Shown here one piece after another: positions 44,875 through 54,730 of a stretch of 64,000 nucleotides of DNA. Every line of letters begins with the position of its first letter. Position 1 is the first letter of the stretch. This DNA is from Clostridium sp. DSM 17811 (GTDB lineage: Bacteria > Bacillota > Clostridia > Clostridiales > Clostridiaceae): contig NZ_JAHLDU010000002.1 in assembly GCF_018861905.1 (NCBI RefSeq), positions 434,001-498,000 on the forward strand, given 5' to 3'. A model generated the notes under the pieces. The model searched no databases. It was not told where the DNA came from and saw only the letters and a list, made by a program, of their open reading frames with translations. The position numbers and the translations under genes were made by a program.

Positions 44875-47169
44875 ATGAGTAAGGAATTAACTCCAAAGGA
44901 TATAATATATGAATTTGATATTGAAAATATGGATGCAAGGGAAACATTAGATCCCATGCCACAATATTTAGATGTAATAAAAAATATTAAAACTGCTATG
45001 AGTATAGATAAAGAAGGTTTTAATGTTTATTTAATAGACGATTTTTCAAAGGAAAGCCTTAAGGATATTACTGAATGTGTAGATAAAATATTTCAGAATA
45101 ATAGTAAACCAAAAGATATTTGTTATGTATTATATGAAGATGAAAAATCTCCTAAACCTATTATGGTAAGTAATGGGGGTGGAAATAGGTTAAAAGATAT
45201 AATTGAGGGATTGCAGGATGAGTATTTAGAGTGTACATTTCAGTTTTATAATAATTCATCAAATAAAGAAAAAGAGGGAATCCAAGAAGGAATTCAAAAA
45301 AAAAGGAATGAACTTATTGGGGGTCTAATAGATATAGCAAAAGATAGAGGTTTTGATATAAAGTCTACTAATAGTGGGTTTACATTCATTCCTTTAAGTA
45401 AAGGAAAGGAAATGTCAGAGAATGAATATGATACACTAGATAAAGAGAGAAAAGAAGAAATTTTAGCTACGGCAAAAATGTTAAAAGAAAAAGCTAAGGA
45501 TACTTTAGAGAAATTAAAAGAATTTGAAGTAATAGACTTAGAAAAAATAAAACAAATAATGGGAATATACTACAAAAATGAAATGAGTCAAATAAAAGAT
45601 GACTTTAAAGATATGTTTATTGAAGATGAAGTTGTAGTGGAATATATTGATATAGTATGCAGCGGTATTGAAACAAGACTTATAGATAATTATTCTATGA
45701 ATTATGATGATGATGAAGAACAAATAAATGAAATTATCTACAAATATATTGTTAATGTAATTGTAGATAACAGCAATAATAAAGTGCCACCAGTAATTTT
45801 TGAGCAAGATCCCAATTTAACGAACTTAATTGGAAATATAGAATATGAAAATCACAAAGGAGTTTATTCAACTAATGTTGGATTTATAAGGAGTGGAAGT
45901 TTAATCAAAGCAAATGAAGGGTGTTTGATAATTAGAATAAATAGCTTGCTAAGTAACCCTTTGGCGTATAATCAGTTAAAGAAATCTTTATTAGCAGAAA
46001 AGGTAGATGTTGGAGCTAACAGTAACCATTATGAGACTATTTCTTTAAACACTTTAAAACCGGAACCTATATCCATCAAAACAAAAATTATTCTTATTGG
46101 AGATTACGAGACATACGACTTGCTTTATAATTATGATGAGGACTTTAAAAAAATTTTCACTATAAAAGCAGAATGTAATCCAGTACAGAATATAGATAAT
46201 AATCTAAAAAACTCTTTAGTATGTGGTATTAATAAGATTTGCCACGAAAATAATTTTAAATCACTTACAAACGGAGCTATTAGAGAAGTGGCAAGGATAA
46301 TGTCTAGGAGGGTAGAAAGTAAGAAAAAAGTTTATTATGACAAACATGAGATTAAAAAATTATTAATCTTAGCTAGTAATAAGGTTGAGTCAGAAAATAG
46401 AGCTGAGATTAATGAAAATGATATAATTGAGGTAGGGTATACAAAAGATATTATGGAAAAGGAAATTTTAAATCACTATACTGAAAAGAAAATGCTTATT
46501 GATGTTACGAATAGTAAAATAGGACAAGTGAATGGACTATCAGTAATTGATACAGGATATTTTAGTTTTGGTAAGCCAATAAAAATCACCTGTTGTTGTT
46601 ATAAGGGAGCAGGTAATATAATAGATGTTCAGCAAGAGAGCAATCTAAGTGGAAGCATTCATAGTAAATCTATTAATATTTTGAAAGGTTATATGAGTAA
46701 TATTAATGGCGGGTTTAGTAGACTACCAGTTGATTTTCATGTAAGTTTTGAACAAATATATGGAAAAATAGATGGTGATAGTGCATCAGTTGCAGAAATA
46801 ATAAGTATGCTCTCGGCTCTAAGCAAAGTACCAGTAAAGCAAAACATTGCCATTACAGGCTCGGTAAATCAATTTGGTGAAGTCCAACCTATTGGAGGAG
46901 TAAATCATAAAATAGAAGGTTTCTTTGCAGCATGCAAAGCCTTAGACACTATAAAAGACAAAGGTGTATTGATTCCATTATCTAATGCAGACGATTTGGT
47001 CCTAAATGGGGAAGTTGAACAGGAAATTAAAAATGGAAACTTTCACATATATACAATGACCTCCATCGATGATGCGATTCAAGTACTAATGGGTGACTCA
47101 GATCAAAACTTTGAATCTCTAATGTTAATCATTAGCAAAGAGCTAAAGAAATACAGCAGCAGAAAATGA
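44875..47169 (+). CDS. Lon-family (AAA_32/YcbZ-type) protease with degenerate ATPase site
   Basis: A 764-residue relative of the YcbZ/LonH proteins. The C-terminal S16 domain keeps the Ser-Lys dyad: S636 in DGDSAS and K679 in GGVNHKIEGF. The middle matches the AAA_32 region (DPNLTNLIGNIEY, then GSLIKANEGCLIIR). The nucleotide-binding elements look lost: where relatives have a G-x-G-(K/R) P-loop this one reads VYLIDDFSKES (about residue 50), and the Walker B acid is replaced in GCLIIR. ATG with AAAGGAGGAGG upstream. It is thus probably an ATP-independent or scaffold-type protease; whether it is active is not known. Confidence 0.88.
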   Translation: MSKELTPKDIIYEFDIENMDARETLDPMPQYLDVIKNIKTAMSIDKEGFNVYLIDDFSKESLKDITECVDKIFQNNSKPKDICYVLYEDEKSPKPIMVSNGGGNRLKDIIEGLQDEYLECTFQFYNNSSNKEKEGIQEGIQKKRNELIGGLIDIAKDRGFDIKSTNSGFTFIPLSKGKEMSENEYDTLDKERKEEILATAKMLKEKAKDTLEKLKEFEVIDLEKIKQIMGIYYKNEMSQIKDDFKDMFIEDEVVVEYIDIVCSGIETRLIDNYSMNYDDDEEQINEIIYKYIVNVIVDNSNNKVPPVIFEQDPNLTNLIGNIEYENHKGVYSTNVGFIRSGSLIKANEGCLIIRINSLLSNPLAYNQLKKSLLAEKVDVGANSNHYETISLNTLKPEPISIKTKIILIGDYETYDLLYNYDEDFKKIFTIKAECNPVQNIDNNLKNSLVCGINKICHENNFKSLTNGAIREVARIMSRRVESKKKVYYDKHEIKKLLILASNKVESENRAEINENDIIEVGYTKDIMEKEILNHYTEKKMLIDVTNSKIGQVNGLSVIDTGYFSFGKPIKITCCCYKGAGNIIDVQQESNLSGSIHSKSINILKGYMSNINGGFSRLPVDFHVSFEQIYGKIDGDSASVAEIISMLSALSKVPVKQNIAITGSVNQFGEVQPIGGVNHKIEGFFAACKALDTIKDKGVLIPLSNADDLVLNGEVEQEIKNGNFHIYTMTSIDDAIQVLMGDSDQNFESLMLIISKELKKYSSRK

Positions 47170-47247
47170 TTAGTAAATATTTTTGTTGTTGTTTTATCAT
47201 AACATGTTAACAAAAGTATATATTGCGTAAAATGCATTTGAGCAAAC

Positions 47248-47363
47248 CTTAGAAATTCTTAATTTATTATATTTATGTATGCGTTAAGAAACCCACATGT
47301 TTGAGCGCAGCGAGTTTGTGGGTTTTAGCATCCATAAATATAATAAATTTTAGAATTTCAAGG
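47248..47363. repeat. Long imperfect inverted repeat, MITE/REP-like
   Basis: Two arms of nearly 50 bases (47248-47297 and 47317-47363). The central part, 47261-47282 against 47328-47349, pairs at 21 of 22 positions; the inner AAACCCACA/TGTGGGTTT pair closes a 19-base loop with GAGCGCAGCGAG. No T-run follows, so it is not an ordinary terminator. Its compact, self-complementary form in an intergenic gap resembles non-autonomous repeat elements. Confidence 0.65.
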
Positions 47364-47431
47364 TGAAGCGAAACGCAGTTGTAGCGATATATACTCTTAG
47401 TTAACAGACATGAGAAAACATGAGATTAATG

Positions 47432-47466
47432 AAAAAGCACAGAACTAATTTCTTAGTATCTGTGCC
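47432..47466 (-). terminator. Terminator of ychF
   Basis: On the minus strand a stem pairing GCACAG (47465-47460) with CTGTGC (47442-47437), extended by ACTAA/TTAGT and a GAAA loop, is followed by TTTTT. Confidence 0.75.
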
Positions 47467-47475
47467 TTATATTTT

Positions 47476-48573
47476 TTATACGTTAAATCTAAAGTTGACC
47501 ACATCACCATCTTGCATAATGTATTCTTTTCCTTCAAGTCTATATTGTCCTTTTTCCTTAGCAGCAGCTTCGCTACCACATTCAACTAATTTATCATAGG
47601 AAACTATTTCTGCTCTTATAAAACCTCTTTCTATATCAGAATGAATTTTACCAGCTGCAGCAGGGGCTTTAGTCCCAACGTGTATAGTCCAGGCCCTTAT
47701 TTCTTGAGGCCCTGCAGTTAAGTAACTCATTAGTCCGAGTAATCTATAACTCGAATGAATAAGTTTATCAAGGCCTGTTTCGTTAAGGCCATATTCTTGT
47801 AAAAGCTCCATTTTTTCCGCGTCGTCTAAAGTAGATAATTCTTCCTCTAGGCTTGCACAAACTACAATTACTTCTGAATTTTCATTTTTAGCAAATTCCT
47901 GAACTTTTTTAACCATATCATTTTCTGTATTACCAGACATTAGATCATCTTCACTAATATTTGCAGCATATAATACTGGTTTTGAAGTAATTAGAAAAAG
48001 ACTGTTTACGAAAATAGTTTCTTCTTCGGTAAATTCAAGGGTTCTTGCTGGAAGATTTGCTTCAAGGTGTTCTTTTATTCTTTCCATAAGTTCATATTCC
48101 ATTTTTGCCGTTTTATCTCCAGAACGAACAAGTTTTTGTGATCTTTCTAGGCGCCTCTCTAATACATCAAGATCAGAAAAAATAAGTTCTAAGTTAATAG
48201 TGTCTATATCTCGAAGTGGATCAACGTTACCATCTACATGTATGATATTTTCATCTACAAAACATCTTACTACATGAACAATAGACGCAACCTCTCTTAT
48301 GTGAGATAAAAATTTATTACCTAAACCTTCCCCTTTGCTTGCTCCTTTTACGAGGCCGGCTATATCATAAAATTCAATTGCAGTGTGAATTATCTTTTTA
48401 CTATCGTAAATACCTTGTAATACATCCAGTCTTTTGTCTGGAACACTTACAACACCTACATTTGGTTCTATAGTACAAAATGGATAGTTAGCAGATTCAG
48501 CACCTGCCTTTGTAATTGCATTAAATAATGTGCTTTTCCCTACATTTGGTAAACCTACAATTCCTAGCTTCAT
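47476..48573 (-). CDS. ychF: Redox-regulated ATPase YchF (Obg family)
   Basis: Ribosome-associated P-loop protein of the Obg/HAS group that prefers ATP over GTP. 365 residues from the family start MKLGIVGLPNVGKSTLF. The G1 site is GLPNVGKS and the DIAGLVKGASKGEGLGNKF segment is diagnostic; the C-terminal TGS domain ends with GDVVNFRFNV. The G4 position reads YAANIS instead of NKxD, as usual in YchF. The frame extends four codons to ATG 48585, closer to the ribosome site AGGAAAGGA, so that start cannot be excluded. Confidence 0.95.
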   Translation of the reverse strand: MKLGIVGLPNVGKSTLFNAITKAGAESANYPFCTIEPNVGVVSVPDKRLDVLQGIYDSKKIIHTAIEFYDIAGLVKGASKGEGLGNKFLSHIREVASIVHVVRCFVDENIIHVDGNVDPLRDIDTINLELIFSDLDVLERRLERSQKLVRSGDKTAKMEYELMERIKEHLEANLPARTLEFTEEETIFVNSLFLITSKPVLYAANISEDDLMSGNTENDMVKKVQEFAKNENSEVIVVCASLEEELSTLDDAEKMELLQEYGLNETGLDKLIHSSYRLLGLMSYLTAGPQEIRAWTIHVGTKAPAAAGKIHSDIERGFIRAEIVSYDKLVECGSEAAAKEKGQYRLEGKEYIMQDGDVVNFRFNV

Positions 48574-48585
48574 ATATATGTACAT

Positions 48586-48906
48586 TCCTTTCCTGCGTTT
48601 AAGATTATTAAGTTCTAATAAATTATACTCTAGATATTATTCTATTTCAAGCTAATGCATTTCAAGGAAGTGAAATTGGCCAATTGTTTAACTAAATACA
48701 ACTCAGAGATATTAATGTAATTTTAGTTAATAAATTCAAGTAAAGGATTAAAATGATTTAATTACATTTAAAATTTCATTTAAAATTTTAAAAATGATAT
48801 AAAATAAAGAGGAATTTTTGTTTTTCTATAGAATATTACTTAATAGTGGTTTAAAATGGTTTAAAGTGGTTCAAAGTGGAGTAATAATATAAAGTGGGGT
48901 AATATT
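48586..48906 (+). other. Divergent ychF-mraZ intergenic region
   Basis: AT-rich, without a gene. It carries the MraZ boxes from 48843 and possible -10 sequences (for example GATATAAAAT at 48796), none convincing enough to fix the promoter. Confidence 0.5.
48843..48897 (+). promoter_or_regulatory. MraZ operator: tandem AAAGTGG boxes
   Basis: Boxes at 48843 (ATAGTGG), 48853 (AAAATGG), 48863 and 48873 (both AAAGTGG) are spaced exactly 10 bases; a fifth AAAGTGG at 48891 overlaps the mraZ ribosome site. MraZ is known to bind such direct GTGG-type repeats before its own gene, so this is probably an autoregulatory operator. Confidence 0.75.
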
Positions 48907-49335
48907 ATGTTTATTGGTGAATATCAACATGCCATTGATAGTAAAAACAGAATGATTATTCCCACAAAATTTCGCGAGGGACTAGGCAGCGAATTTATAT
49001 TGACTAAGGGTCTTGATGGGTGCTTGTATATATATACAATGGACGAATGGAAGATAATGGAGGAAAAACTAAAAAAACTTCCATTAACGAGTAAGGATGC
49101 CAGAGCATTTGTGCGATTTTTTTTCTCTGGTGCAAATGAAATAACAAGTGATAAGCAAGGAAGGGCCTTAATACCACAAAATTTATGTGAATACGCTTCG
49201 ATTAAGAAGGAAATAGTAAGTATAGGTGTATCAACTAGAATAGAAATATGGGCTAAAGACAAATGGGATAAATATAATGAGTCAGATATGGATTTTGATG
49301 AGATTGCAGAAAAAATGAACGAATTAGGTTTATAA
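48907..49335 (+). CDS. mraZ: Transcriptional regulator MraZ
   Basis: DNA-binding regulator at the head of the division and cell wall cluster. 142 residues with two AbrB-like halves, each with the DxxGR-type motif: [14 protein letters not shown] near 13 and [13 protein letters not shown] near 82. ATG with AGTGGGG upstream. Probably represses itself and the downstream rsmH-ftsL-spoVD genes through the 10-bp-phased boxes before it. Confidence 0.96.
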   Translation: MFIGEYQHAIDSKNRMIIPTKFREGLGSEFILTKGLDGCLYIYTMDEWKIMEEKLKKLPLTSKDARAFVRFFFSGANEITSDKQGRALIPQNLCEYASIKKEIVSIGVSTRIEIWAKDKWDKYNESDMDFDEIAEKMNELGL

Positions 49336-49346
49336 AGGAGATAAAA

Positions 49347-50279
49347 ATGGAGTTTAAACATATATCAGTTTTATTAAATGAGTGTATTGAAGCACTTGAT
49401 ATAAAGGAAGATGGAATTTATGTGGATTGTACACTAGGAGGTGCAGGTCACTCACTGGAAATTTTAAAAAGGTTATCTTCTAAAGGAAGGCTTATTGGAA
49501 TTGATCAAGACGAGGACGCACTAAAGGCTGCAAAGGAAAAGATTAAGGAATTTAATAACGTTACTTATGTACATGATAATTTTTACAATATAAAATCAAT
49601 ACTAGATAAATTAGAAATTGAAAAAGTAGATGGGATTTTTATGGATTTAGGTGTTTCGTCATATCAATTAGATAATACAGAACGTGGATTTAGTTATATG
49701 AGAGATGCAAAACTTGATATGAGAATGGACAGAAGTAAAGGAATAACAGCTTTTGACGTTGTAAACAATTACGAAGAAGAGCAAATAGCAGATGTTTTAA
49801 GAAATTATGGTGAAGAAAAATTTTCTAAAAGAATTGCTGGTTTTATAGTAGATAGAAGAAAAGACAAACCAATTGAAACAACGCTTGAGTTAGTGAATGT
49901 TATAGATGCAGCTATCCCTGCAAAGTTTAAGAGAGATGGAGGTCACCCTGCTAAAAGAACTTTCCAAGGCATAAGAATTGAAGTTAACGGGGAACTGAAA
50001 ATACTTGATAAAGCAATAGAAGATGGGATAGAGAGGCTAAATTCCGGTGGAAGAATGGCGATTATTACATTCCAGTCACTCGAGGATAGAATTGTTAAAG
50101 TTAAATTTAAAAGCTTAGAAGACCCTTGTAAATGTCCAAAAGAGTTACCTATGTGTGTGTGTGGTAAAACACCAATCGTAAAACTTATTAGTAGAAAACC
50201 TATAAGGGCAACAGAAGAAGAACTAGAGGTAAATAGTAGGAGTAGAAGTGCAAAACTAAGAGTGGCAGAAAAAATTTAG
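49347..50279 (+). CDS. rsmH: 16S rRNA (cytosine-1402 N4) methyltransferase RsmH
   Basis: SAM-dependent methyltransferase (MraW) acting on C1402 of 16S rRNA. 310 residues with [13 protein letters not shown] at the start, the SAM motif [33 protein letters not shown] and the late FHSLED-like [14 protein letters not shown] with AAAGGAG upstream, 11 bases after mraZ. Usual second gene of the cluster. Confidence 0.97.
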   Translation: MEFKHISVLLNECIEALDIKEDGIYVDCTLGGAGHSLEILKRLSSKGRLIGIDQDEDALKAAKEKIKEFNNVTYVHDNFYNIKSILDKLEIEKVDGIFMDLGVSSYQLDNTERGFSYMRDAKLDMRMDRSKGITAFDVVNNYEEEQIADVLRNYGEEKFSKRIAGFIVDRRKDKPIETTLELVNVIDAAIPAKFKRDGGHPAKRTFQGIRIEVNGELKILDKAIEDGIERLNSGGRMAIITFQSLEDRIVKVKFKSLEDPCKCPKELPMCVCGKTPIVKLISRKPIRATEEELEVNSRSRSAKLRVAEKI

Positions 50280-50306
50280 TTCTAAATTGTGGATGGGGTG
50301 AATAAA

Positions 50307-50792
50307 GTGATAGTAGCAAAAAAAGAGTTTGAAATGTTTGGGAATACAGTTTTAGCACCACAAGAACCAATTAAAAAACGAAAATATGAAGATTTAGAGA
50401 AGTCACGAAGGCAGGCTAATCAAAGTAAAAGACAAAAGGATATTAAAAAGAAAAAGAAGGTTCTTGCAAATATTTTTATAGGGTTTGTTATTGGAATGGT
50501 TATTATAGCAAGGTACTGTATGATTTATTCCTATCAACAAGCAAGTTCTAAAGCCAAAGCTCAGATAGACACAATAAGTAAACAAAATGATGCATATGAG
50601 GTAGACCTAATAAAGTTTAGAAATATAAGCTATATTGAGAAAACGGCTACGACAAAACTTCATATGGTTAAACCCAAAATAAGTGATATACAATATTTTA
50701 ATTTAAGCAAAAACAATTTAGGTACAAATGATGATTCAAAAGTTAGAATAAGTAATAATGTAGTAAATAAAATAAAAGATATTATGTTTTAG
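50307..50792 (+). CDS. ftsL: FtsL-like cell division protein
   Basis: Bitopic division protein that would pair with DivIC/FtsB and FtsQ. 161 residues: a basic cytoplasmic part, one membrane segment (VLANIFIGFVIGMVIIARY, about 50-70) and an extracellular coiled coil (AKAQIDTISKQNDAYEVDL). Sequence conservation in this family is slight, so the name rests on topology and position between rsmH and spoVD. GTG 50307 follows GGGGTG; the upstream GTG 50289 lacks a site. Confidence 0.82.
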   Translation: MIVAKKEFEMFGNTVLAPQEPIKKRKYEDLEKSRRQANQSKRQKDIKKKKKVLANIFIGFVIGMVIIARYCMIYSYQQASSKAKAQIDTISKQNDAYEVDLIKFRNISYIEKTATTKLHMVKPKISDIQYFNLSKNNLGTNDDSKVRISNNVVNKIKDIMF

Positions 50793-50834
50793 ATAGTAAG
50801 TAATACCCAGTTAAAGTAGCAGGGGGGAAATAAG

Positions 50835-53030
50835 TTGGCAAGAGGAGAGTATAGAGACAAGGTAGTAGTTAAACGTAGGATGTTAATTGTCTTTTTCATA
50901 CTTTTTATTTTGTTTTTTCTATTAGTTAGTAGGTTAAGCTACGTAATGATAGTTAAAGGATCTGATTACAAAGAAAAAGCAATTCTACAGTGGACAAGTG
51001 ATGTTCGAATTTCACCAAAGAGGGGACGAATTCTAGATAGAAGTGGAAAAGAGTTAGCTATAAGTGCAAATGTTTTTAGAGTAGATTTAGATCTTAATGC
51101 ATTAAGAGAAACTACGACGAAAAATAGTTTAACTATGAAAGCTATTGCGCCAGAACTAGCTACAATACTTGGAATGGAATCTAGTGACGTTTTATCAACT
51201 TTGACTAAGACAAATTCAAAAGGCAAAGTTATTGGGTCAGCTATTTTGAAAAGAAGGATAGAAAAGGTTACAGCTGATAAAATAAGTGATTATTCGAAAA
51301 AACATAATCTTCGTGGAATTGTGATTACAGGAGACACAAAAAGATTTTATCCCAATAATAATTTCTTATCAAGTGTTTTAGGACATACAAATTCTGATGG
51401 TAATGGATTAACAGGGGTTGAACTTTATTACAATAAGTTTCTATCAGGAGTACCTGGAATAAAAATTTCAGAAACTGATAGAAAAAGTGAGGAATTGCCT
51501 TACACAATATCTGATTATACAAAACCCATAAATGGTAAAGATGTAGTACTTACAATTGATGAGATGATTCAGTATTTTTGTGAAAAAGCTGCATCACAAG
51601 CTATGATTGATAATAAAGCAAAAGCAGTTAGTATAATTGCAATGAATCCTAAAAATGGCGAAATATTAGGAATGGTTAATAAACCAGACTATAATCCTAA
51701 TGATCCTTGGGATCTTAGCAAAAGTTATGATGAAAACCAAAAGGTATGGAGAAATAGGGCTGTTAGTGATATTTTTGAACCGGGGTCTATTTTTAAAGTG
51801 TTTACAGCTACAGCTGCAATGGAAGAAAAATTAGTTAAGGAAGATGATAAGTTTTTCTGCTCAGGTAGTACAGTAGTTGCAGGGAGAAGAATTAAGTGTT
51901 GGAAAACTACAGGGCATGGAGCTGAAAACTTTGTGGACATATTAAAGAACTCATGTAATGTTGGATTTATGGAGCTTGGTCGCAGACTTGGTGCGGAAAA
52001 ATTAAATAAGTATATTTATTTGTTTGGATTTGGTCAAAAAACTAAGATTGATGTAAATGGGGAAGCTTCAGGAATAGTTACAAAAACTAAAAATATGACT
52101 GCTCAAGATGTAGCAACGACATCATTTGGTCAGCATGATGCTATATCTTGTATACAATATTTAACGGGTTTTAATGCTATTGCAAATGGAGGAAAGCTTA
52201 TAACTCCTCATATCATGAAAGAGATAGTTGATTATGGGGATACAAATACTAAAAAGGTTCTAGAGACATATTCAAATTACAATGAGAGAAAGATAATTGA
52301 ACCGGAAGTTGCAAAGAAGCTTAGGGGTTACCTTGAACAAGTTGTAGAAAGTGGTGGTGGTAAGAAGGCATTTATCGCAGGATATCATATTGCCGGAAAA
52401 ACAGGAACTGCTCAAAAGATTAGTGAGACAGGTCCAGGATATGCATCACAAAAATATGTTTCATCATTTGCGGGAATGGCTCCGTCAAATGATCCTCAAA
52501 TAACTATACTAATTAATATAGATGAACCAGACCCATCTAATTACTATGGTGGTCAGATTGCGACTGTTGTTGGAAAACAAGTATTTAATGATATTTTCAA
52601 TTATTTATCATTGAAATCTGATGCTACTAGTGAAGAAATTGGCAAAAGTTTATTAAAAGATATTATTGTACCTGAGGTAAGAGGTCTTAAAACAGCAGAT
52701 GCGCAGAAGATAATAAAAGAAAACAATTTAAAGATAAAATTAAGTTCAGATGGAGGTACTATTACTGATATGACACCAAAACCTGGTTATACGGTTAAAG
52801 AGGGAACTGAAATTATTCTGCATACGGGCGAGGTAAAAGAAGATAGTAATACGGTTATGGTACCAAGTATTATAGGGCGTAGTTCAGAAAGCGCTAGTGA
52901 ACTATTGAGTAGTCTTGGATTGAAAGTTACATTTACTGGGAATGGGATAGTTTCAGAACAAACTTTAGAAGGTAAAGTCGTGAAGAAAGGAACTACAATT
53001 ACTGCAGATCTAGACATTATGGCTGATTAA
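50835..53030 (+). CDS. spoVD: Stage V sporulation protein D / PBP2-type transpeptidase with PASTA domains
   Basis: Class B penicillin-binding protein for septal or spore-cortex peptidoglycan. 731 residues: membrane anchor (about 17-37), dimerisation domain beginning SPKRGRILDRSG, transpeptidase with active Ser in PGSIFK (about 317-322), S-x-N as NSCNVGF, and K-T-G as AGKTGTAQK. Two C-terminal PASTA repeats (about 610-670 and 675-731). TTG start with GGGGGGAAATAAG upstream. In clostridia this gene may serve both division and sporulation. Confidence 0.94.
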   Translation: MARGEYRDKVVVKRRMLIVFFILFILFFLLVSRLSYVMIVKGSDYKEKAILQWTSDVRISPKRGRILDRSGKELAISANVFRVDLDLNALRETTTKNSLTMKAIAPELATILGMESSDVLSTLTKTNSKGKVIGSAILKRRIEKVTADKISDYSKKHNLRGIVITGDTKRFYPNNNFLSSVLGHTNSDGNGLTGVELYYNKFLSGVPGIKISETDRKSEELPYTISDYTKPINGKDVVLTIDEMIQYFCEKAASQAMIDNKAKAVSIIAMNPKNGEILGMVNKPDYNPNDPWDLSKSYDENQKVWRNRAVSDIFEPGSIFKVFTATAAMEEKLVKEDDKFFCSGSTVVAGRRIKCWKTTGHGAENFVDILKNSCNVGFMELGRRLGAEKLNKYIYLFGFGQKTKIDVNGEASGIVTKTKNMTAQDVATTSFGQHDAISCIQYLTGFNAIANGGKLITPHIMKEIVDYGDTNTKKVLETYSNYNERKIIEPEVAKKLRGYLEQVVESGGGKKAFIAGYHIAGKTGTAQKISETGPGYASQKYVSSFAGMAPSNDPQITILINIDEPDPSNYYGGQIATVVGKQVFNDIFNYLSLKSDATSEEIGKSLLKDIIVPEVRGLKTADAQKIIKENNLKIKLSSDGGTITDMTPKPGYTVKEGTEIILHTGEVKEDSNTVMVPSIIGRSSESASELLSSLGLKVTFTGNGIVSEQTLEGKVVKKGTTITADLDIMAD

Positions 53031-53060
53031 CTTTTATTTTTAGTAATAGATGACTTTCAT

Positions 53061-53089
53061 CTGAAATGTCATTAAATATAGTGTATAAT
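53061..53089 (+). promoter_or_regulatory. Candidate sigma-A promoter of murE
   Basis: CTGAAA at 53061-53066, 17 bases, TATAAT at 53084-53089. Transcription would begin just before the hairpin at 53101. Confidence 0.55.
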
Positions 53090-53100
53090 TATAAATTAGT

Positions 53101-53158
53101 ACGTGGCAAACCAAAACCGACAGGATTCAGCATTTGTGAACTGTCGGATTTGCCATGT
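53101..53158 (+). promoter_or_regulatory. Strong hairpin in the murE leader
   Basis: An outer stem (CGTGGCAAA with TTTGCCATG) and an inner 7-bp stem CCGACAG/CTGTCGG close a 17-base loop; six unpaired bases separate them on the left and one on the right. No T-run follows directly. It may stabilise the messenger or regulate it; no known riboswitch matched. Confidence 0.6.
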
Positions 53159-53284
53159 TAGAGGGTAGAGTGATTTTTTATAAAATCAATTTTATTTGTA
53201 TACTATTTGTAAAAGAGGTTAGTAATAAAAAGAATAATATATTTTGCTTTGTGGCAATATGTTATGAATTAAGGGAGCGATTGT

Positions 53285-54730
53285 ATGAAGTTAAGAAAAA
53301 TTATGGAGAATATTAATTTCAATTTAATAAAGGGTGATATTGATATAGATATAAAAAAAATTCAATATGACTCAAGAAAGGTAAAAAAAGGGGACGTGTT
53401 TTTCGCTATAGAAGGATATAATCTCGATGGACATAAATATATTCAAAGCGCTATTAATAATGGCGCTGTTGCTGTTATATGTCAGAAGGATATAGAAGAT
53501 GGACTAGATATCGTTGTAATTAAAGTTGAGGACGCTAGAAGGGCACTAGCTATAAGCGCGGCTAATTATTATGAAAATCCAAGCCGTAGTATGAAAACGA
53601 TAGGGATTACAGGAACTAATGGAAAAACAACATCAGCCTTTATGATTAAAGCAATTTTAGAGCAGAGTGGATATAAGGTTGGGCTAATAGGTACCATAGC
53701 AAATTTTATAGGAAAAAAGAAGATTCATACAGAGAGAACTACTCCAGAATCGCTAGAATTACATGAGCTTTTTAAAGAAATGGTAGATTCTAATGTTGAT
53801 TATTGTGTAATGGAGGTGTCATCGCATTCTTTAAGTTTAGACAGAGTATATGGAATAGAGTTTTGCGAAAGCATTTTCACAAATTTAACTCAAGATCATT
53901 TGGATTTTCATAAAACTTTTGAAAACTATTTTAATGCTAAATTGAAATTGTTTAAGCTAAGCAAAACATCAGTAATTAATATCGATGATGAATATGGCGC
54001 AAAAGCCTATAATTTAATAAAAAATAGTAAATTGAGTTTTGCATTAAACCACACGGCAGATATTATGGCTAGCAATATAAAAATGCATTCAAGAGGGAGT
54101 CAATTTACTTTAAAGTATAAAGAAAGTTCTTTTGATATAGAATTAAATATACCAGGAAATTATAATGTATATAACGCTCTTGGGTGTATAGCTGTTTGCT
54201 TGAATCAGGGAGTGGAGATTCCAGCAATTAAAAAAGCATTACAAAAGGTGCAAGTACTTGGACGATGTGAACTTGTTGAGAATAATCATAATTTGGGGTT
54301 TGAAATAATTTTAGATTATGCACATACACCTGATGGTTTAGAAAACATTTTGGAAACAGTAAGGGAATTCACAAAAGGTAAACTTATAGCTGTTTACGGT
54401 TGCGGTGGAGATCGGGATAAAACTAAAAGACCTATAATGGGTAGAATAGGAACAAACTTAAGTGATTTTTCATTTATAACTTCTGATAATCCAAGGACCG
54501 AAAATCCGCTGGAAATAATAAAGGATGTGGTTCTCGGCATTGAAAAGAATAATTTTGAAATAATAGAGAATAGACGCGAGGCTATAAAACGGGCAATAGA
54601 GAGTGCAACAACTGGGGATATAATTGTTATTGCGGGAAAAGGTCATGAGGATTATCAAATACTTAAAGATAAAACTATACATTTTGACGAGAGAGAAGTC
54701 ATTTCAGAGATACTTAAGGAGAAATTATAA
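53285..54730 (+). CDS. murE: UDP-MurNAc-tripeptide synthetase MurE
   Basis: Adds the third stem-peptide residue to UDP-MurNAc-Ala-Glu. 481 residues with ATP loop [29 protein letters not shown], and the DNPR motif near residue 401 that marks meso-diaminopimelate specificity. The mobile loop AGKGHEDYQ lies near the end. ATG with GGGAGCG upstream. The stop abuts the murF ATG directly. Confidence 0.97.
   Translation: MKLRKIMENINFNLIKGDIDIDIKKIQYDSRKVKKGDVFFAIEGYNLDGHKYIQSAINNGAVAVICQKDIEDGLDIVVIKVEDARRALAISAANYYENPSRSMKTIGITGTNGKTTSAFMIKAILEQSGYKVGLIGTIANFIGKKKIHTERTTPESLELHELFKEMVDSNVDYCVMEVSSHSLSLDRVYGIEFCESIFTNLTQDHLDFHKTFENYFNAKLKLFKLSKTSVINIDDEYGAKAYNLIKNSKLSFALNHTADIMASNIKMHSRGSQFTLKYKESSFDIELNIPGNYNVYNALGCIAVCLNQGVEIPAIKKALQKVQVLGRCELVENNHNLGFEIILDYAHTPDGLENILETVREFTKGKLIAVYGCGGDRDKTKRPIMGRIGTNLSDFSFITSDNPRTENPLEIIKDVVLGIEKNNFEIIENRREAIKRAIESATTGDIIVIAGKGHEDYQILKDKTIHFDEREVISEILKEKL

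Larger units (their letters stand above)
47170..47475. other. Convergent intergenic region with a large inverted repeat
   Basis: No gene. It holds the 116-base inverted-repeat element 47248-47363, a weak SigD-like match (TGAA, 15 bases, AGCGATAT at 47383-47390) and the ychF terminator. Confidence 0.6.
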
